From positions 1 to 5,212 of the forward strand of contig SKTN01000418.1 of the NCBI GenBank assembly GCA_007117945.1: 5,212 nucleotides of DNA. The letters are read 5' to 3'. This document shows positions 4,353 to 5,212 of the stretch, piece by piece. The first letter of the stretch is position 1; the number at the start of each line of letters is the position of its first letter. A model generated the notes under the pieces. It made no database searches. It had not been told where the DNA came from and was given only the letters and a program-made list of their open reading frames with translations. The position numbers were made by a program, and so were the translations under genes. This DNA is from Nitriliruptoraceae bacterium (lineage in GTDB: Bacteria; Actinomycetota; Nitriliruptoria; Nitriliruptorales; Nitriliruptoraceae).

Positions 4353-5212
4353 ATGCAGCTGCGTCGCCTGGAGCTGCGCGACGTGCGCTCCTACGAGCGC
4401 GCCGAGGTGGATCTCCCACCGGGCGCGTCGCTGCTGCTCGGACCCAACGCCCAGGGAAAGACCAACCTCCTCGAGGCCGTGCAGCGGGTGGCGACCGGGT
4501 CGTCGCACCGGGTTGCGGGGGACGGACCCCTGGTCCGGGTCGGTGCCGAGGTCGGGGTCATCCGCTGCGAGCTGGAGACCGACGCGGGGCGCCGTCGCCG
4601 GATCGAACTCGAGCTCGGCAGCGGCCGTCGCACCCGTACGCGCGTGGACGGTCAGGACGTGCGGCGGGCGGCGGAGGCGATCGGGGTGCTGCGCGCCGTG
4701 CTGTTCGCTCCCGAGGACCTCGCGATCGTGCGCGGCGATCCGGGCGAGCGGCGGCGCTACCTCGATGAGCTGCTCGGCCAGCGTCGGCCGGCGTTCGCGG
4801 CCATGCGCGCCGACTACGACCGGACGCTGCGGCAGCGCAACCAGTTGCTGCGCCGCTCCCGCCACCTCGGTGGTGGTGCGGCCGACGCCGCTGCGGGGAC
4901 GATCACGGCATGGACCGAGCAGCTGATCACCCTGGGCAGCCAGCTGCTGGCGGCCCGGCTCGCGGCGGTGCGCACCCTGCGGGGGCCGGTCGACGGCTTC
5001 TACCGGGAGCTCGCGGACCGGCCCGAGCCCGTGGACCTGGTCTACCGCAGCTCCACGGGCAGCGACCTGGAGGCGTTGTCCCCCGCGGCGGACAACGCGG
5101 TCCCGGCGGTGGCGCCCCTGGCCGCCGCCCTCGAACGCGCCTACGCCGAGGTGGCCGACGAGGAGCGCTCGCGCGGGATGACCCTGGTGGGTCCGCACCG
5201 TGACGACCTGGA
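4353..5212 (+). CDS. recF: DNA replication and repair protein RecF, partial at the 3' end
   Basis: RecF is an SMC-like ATPase that, with RecO and RecR, helps load RecA on gapped DNA at stalled forks. The window holds 286 full codons; the family is usually about 360-400 residues, so roughly the last quarter is missing. The N-terminal beta strand MQLRRLELRDVRSY leads to Walker A GPNAQGKT (30-37). The RecF-typical segment LFAPEDLAIVRGDPGERRRYLDEL spans 117-140. The alpha-helical lobe follows (about 141-275), then TLVGPHRDDLE at the edge. The ABC signature and Walker B lie beyond the window. The ATG start has GGAG eight bases upstream (4341-4344). It follows dnaN after 15 bases, and no gene is inserted between them, unlike actinobacteria that carry gnd here. 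Confidence 0.96.
   Translation, partial: MQLRRLELRDVRSYERAEVDLPPGASLLLGPNAQGKTNLLEAVQRVATGSSHRVAGDGPLVRVGAEVGVIRCELETDAGRRRRIELELGSGRRTRTRVDGQDVRRAAEAIGVLRAVLFAPEDLAIVRGDPGERRRYLDELLGQRRPAFAAMRADYDRTLRQRNQLLRRSRHLGGGAADAAAGTITAWTEQLITLGSQLLAARLAAVRTLRGPVDGFYRELADRPEPVDLVYRSSTGSDLEALSPAADNAVPAVAPLAAALERAYAEVADEERSRGMTLVGPHRDDL

Noticed and set aside
3309..5198. 629-codon open frame on the minus strand across dnaN and recF
   Set aside because: It is antisense to two conserved genes, and its His/Gly/Gln/Arg-rich composition is typical of a shadow frame.

Overview
The window is a chromosomal replication-origin neighbourhood from a high-GC Gram-positive bacterium. The gene order is the classic one: rnpA and rpmH on the minus strand, then dnaA, dnaN and recF on the plus strand. 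High GC in all frames, GTG starts on four of the five main genes, DnaA boxes of the TTGTCCACA type, and actinobacterial-looking DnaA and L34 sequences point to Actinomycetota. I cannot fix the genus; a deep-branching class is possible.

Layout. Positions 1-31 (minus) hold only the first codons of a gene that overlaps the rnpA stop by one base; by synteny it may be yidD. rnpA (31-396) and rpmH (393-527) follow on the minus strand with a 4-base GTGA overlap. A 665-base divergent gap (528-1192) carries the rpmH leader with a diverged duplicated element, candidate promoters for both directions, two perfect inverted DnaA boxes (1067-1098) and a hairpin just before the dnaA ribosome binding site. 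dnaA (1193-2824) is complete. The 394-base dnaA-dnaN spacer (2825-3218) is the best oriC candidate. It carries at least nine DnaA-box-like sites, many spaced by about 11 bp or multiples of it. dnaN (3219-4337) is complete. recF (from 4353) starts 15 bases after dnaN and runs off the right edge before its ABC signature and Walker B motifs.

How the genes work together. DnaA binds the boxes and opens the origin. DnaN is the sliding clamp loaded on the new forks. RecF helps load RecA at stalled forks. L34 and the RNase P protein tie ribosome assembly and tRNA maturation to the same locus. DnaA boxes on both sides of dnaA, one overlapping a candidate dnaN promoter, suggest autoregulation and possibly a bipartite origin. 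No mobile element, CRISPR array, tRNA or rRNA gene was seen. The protein genes are ordinary; the interest lies in the organisation of the two non-coding regions.
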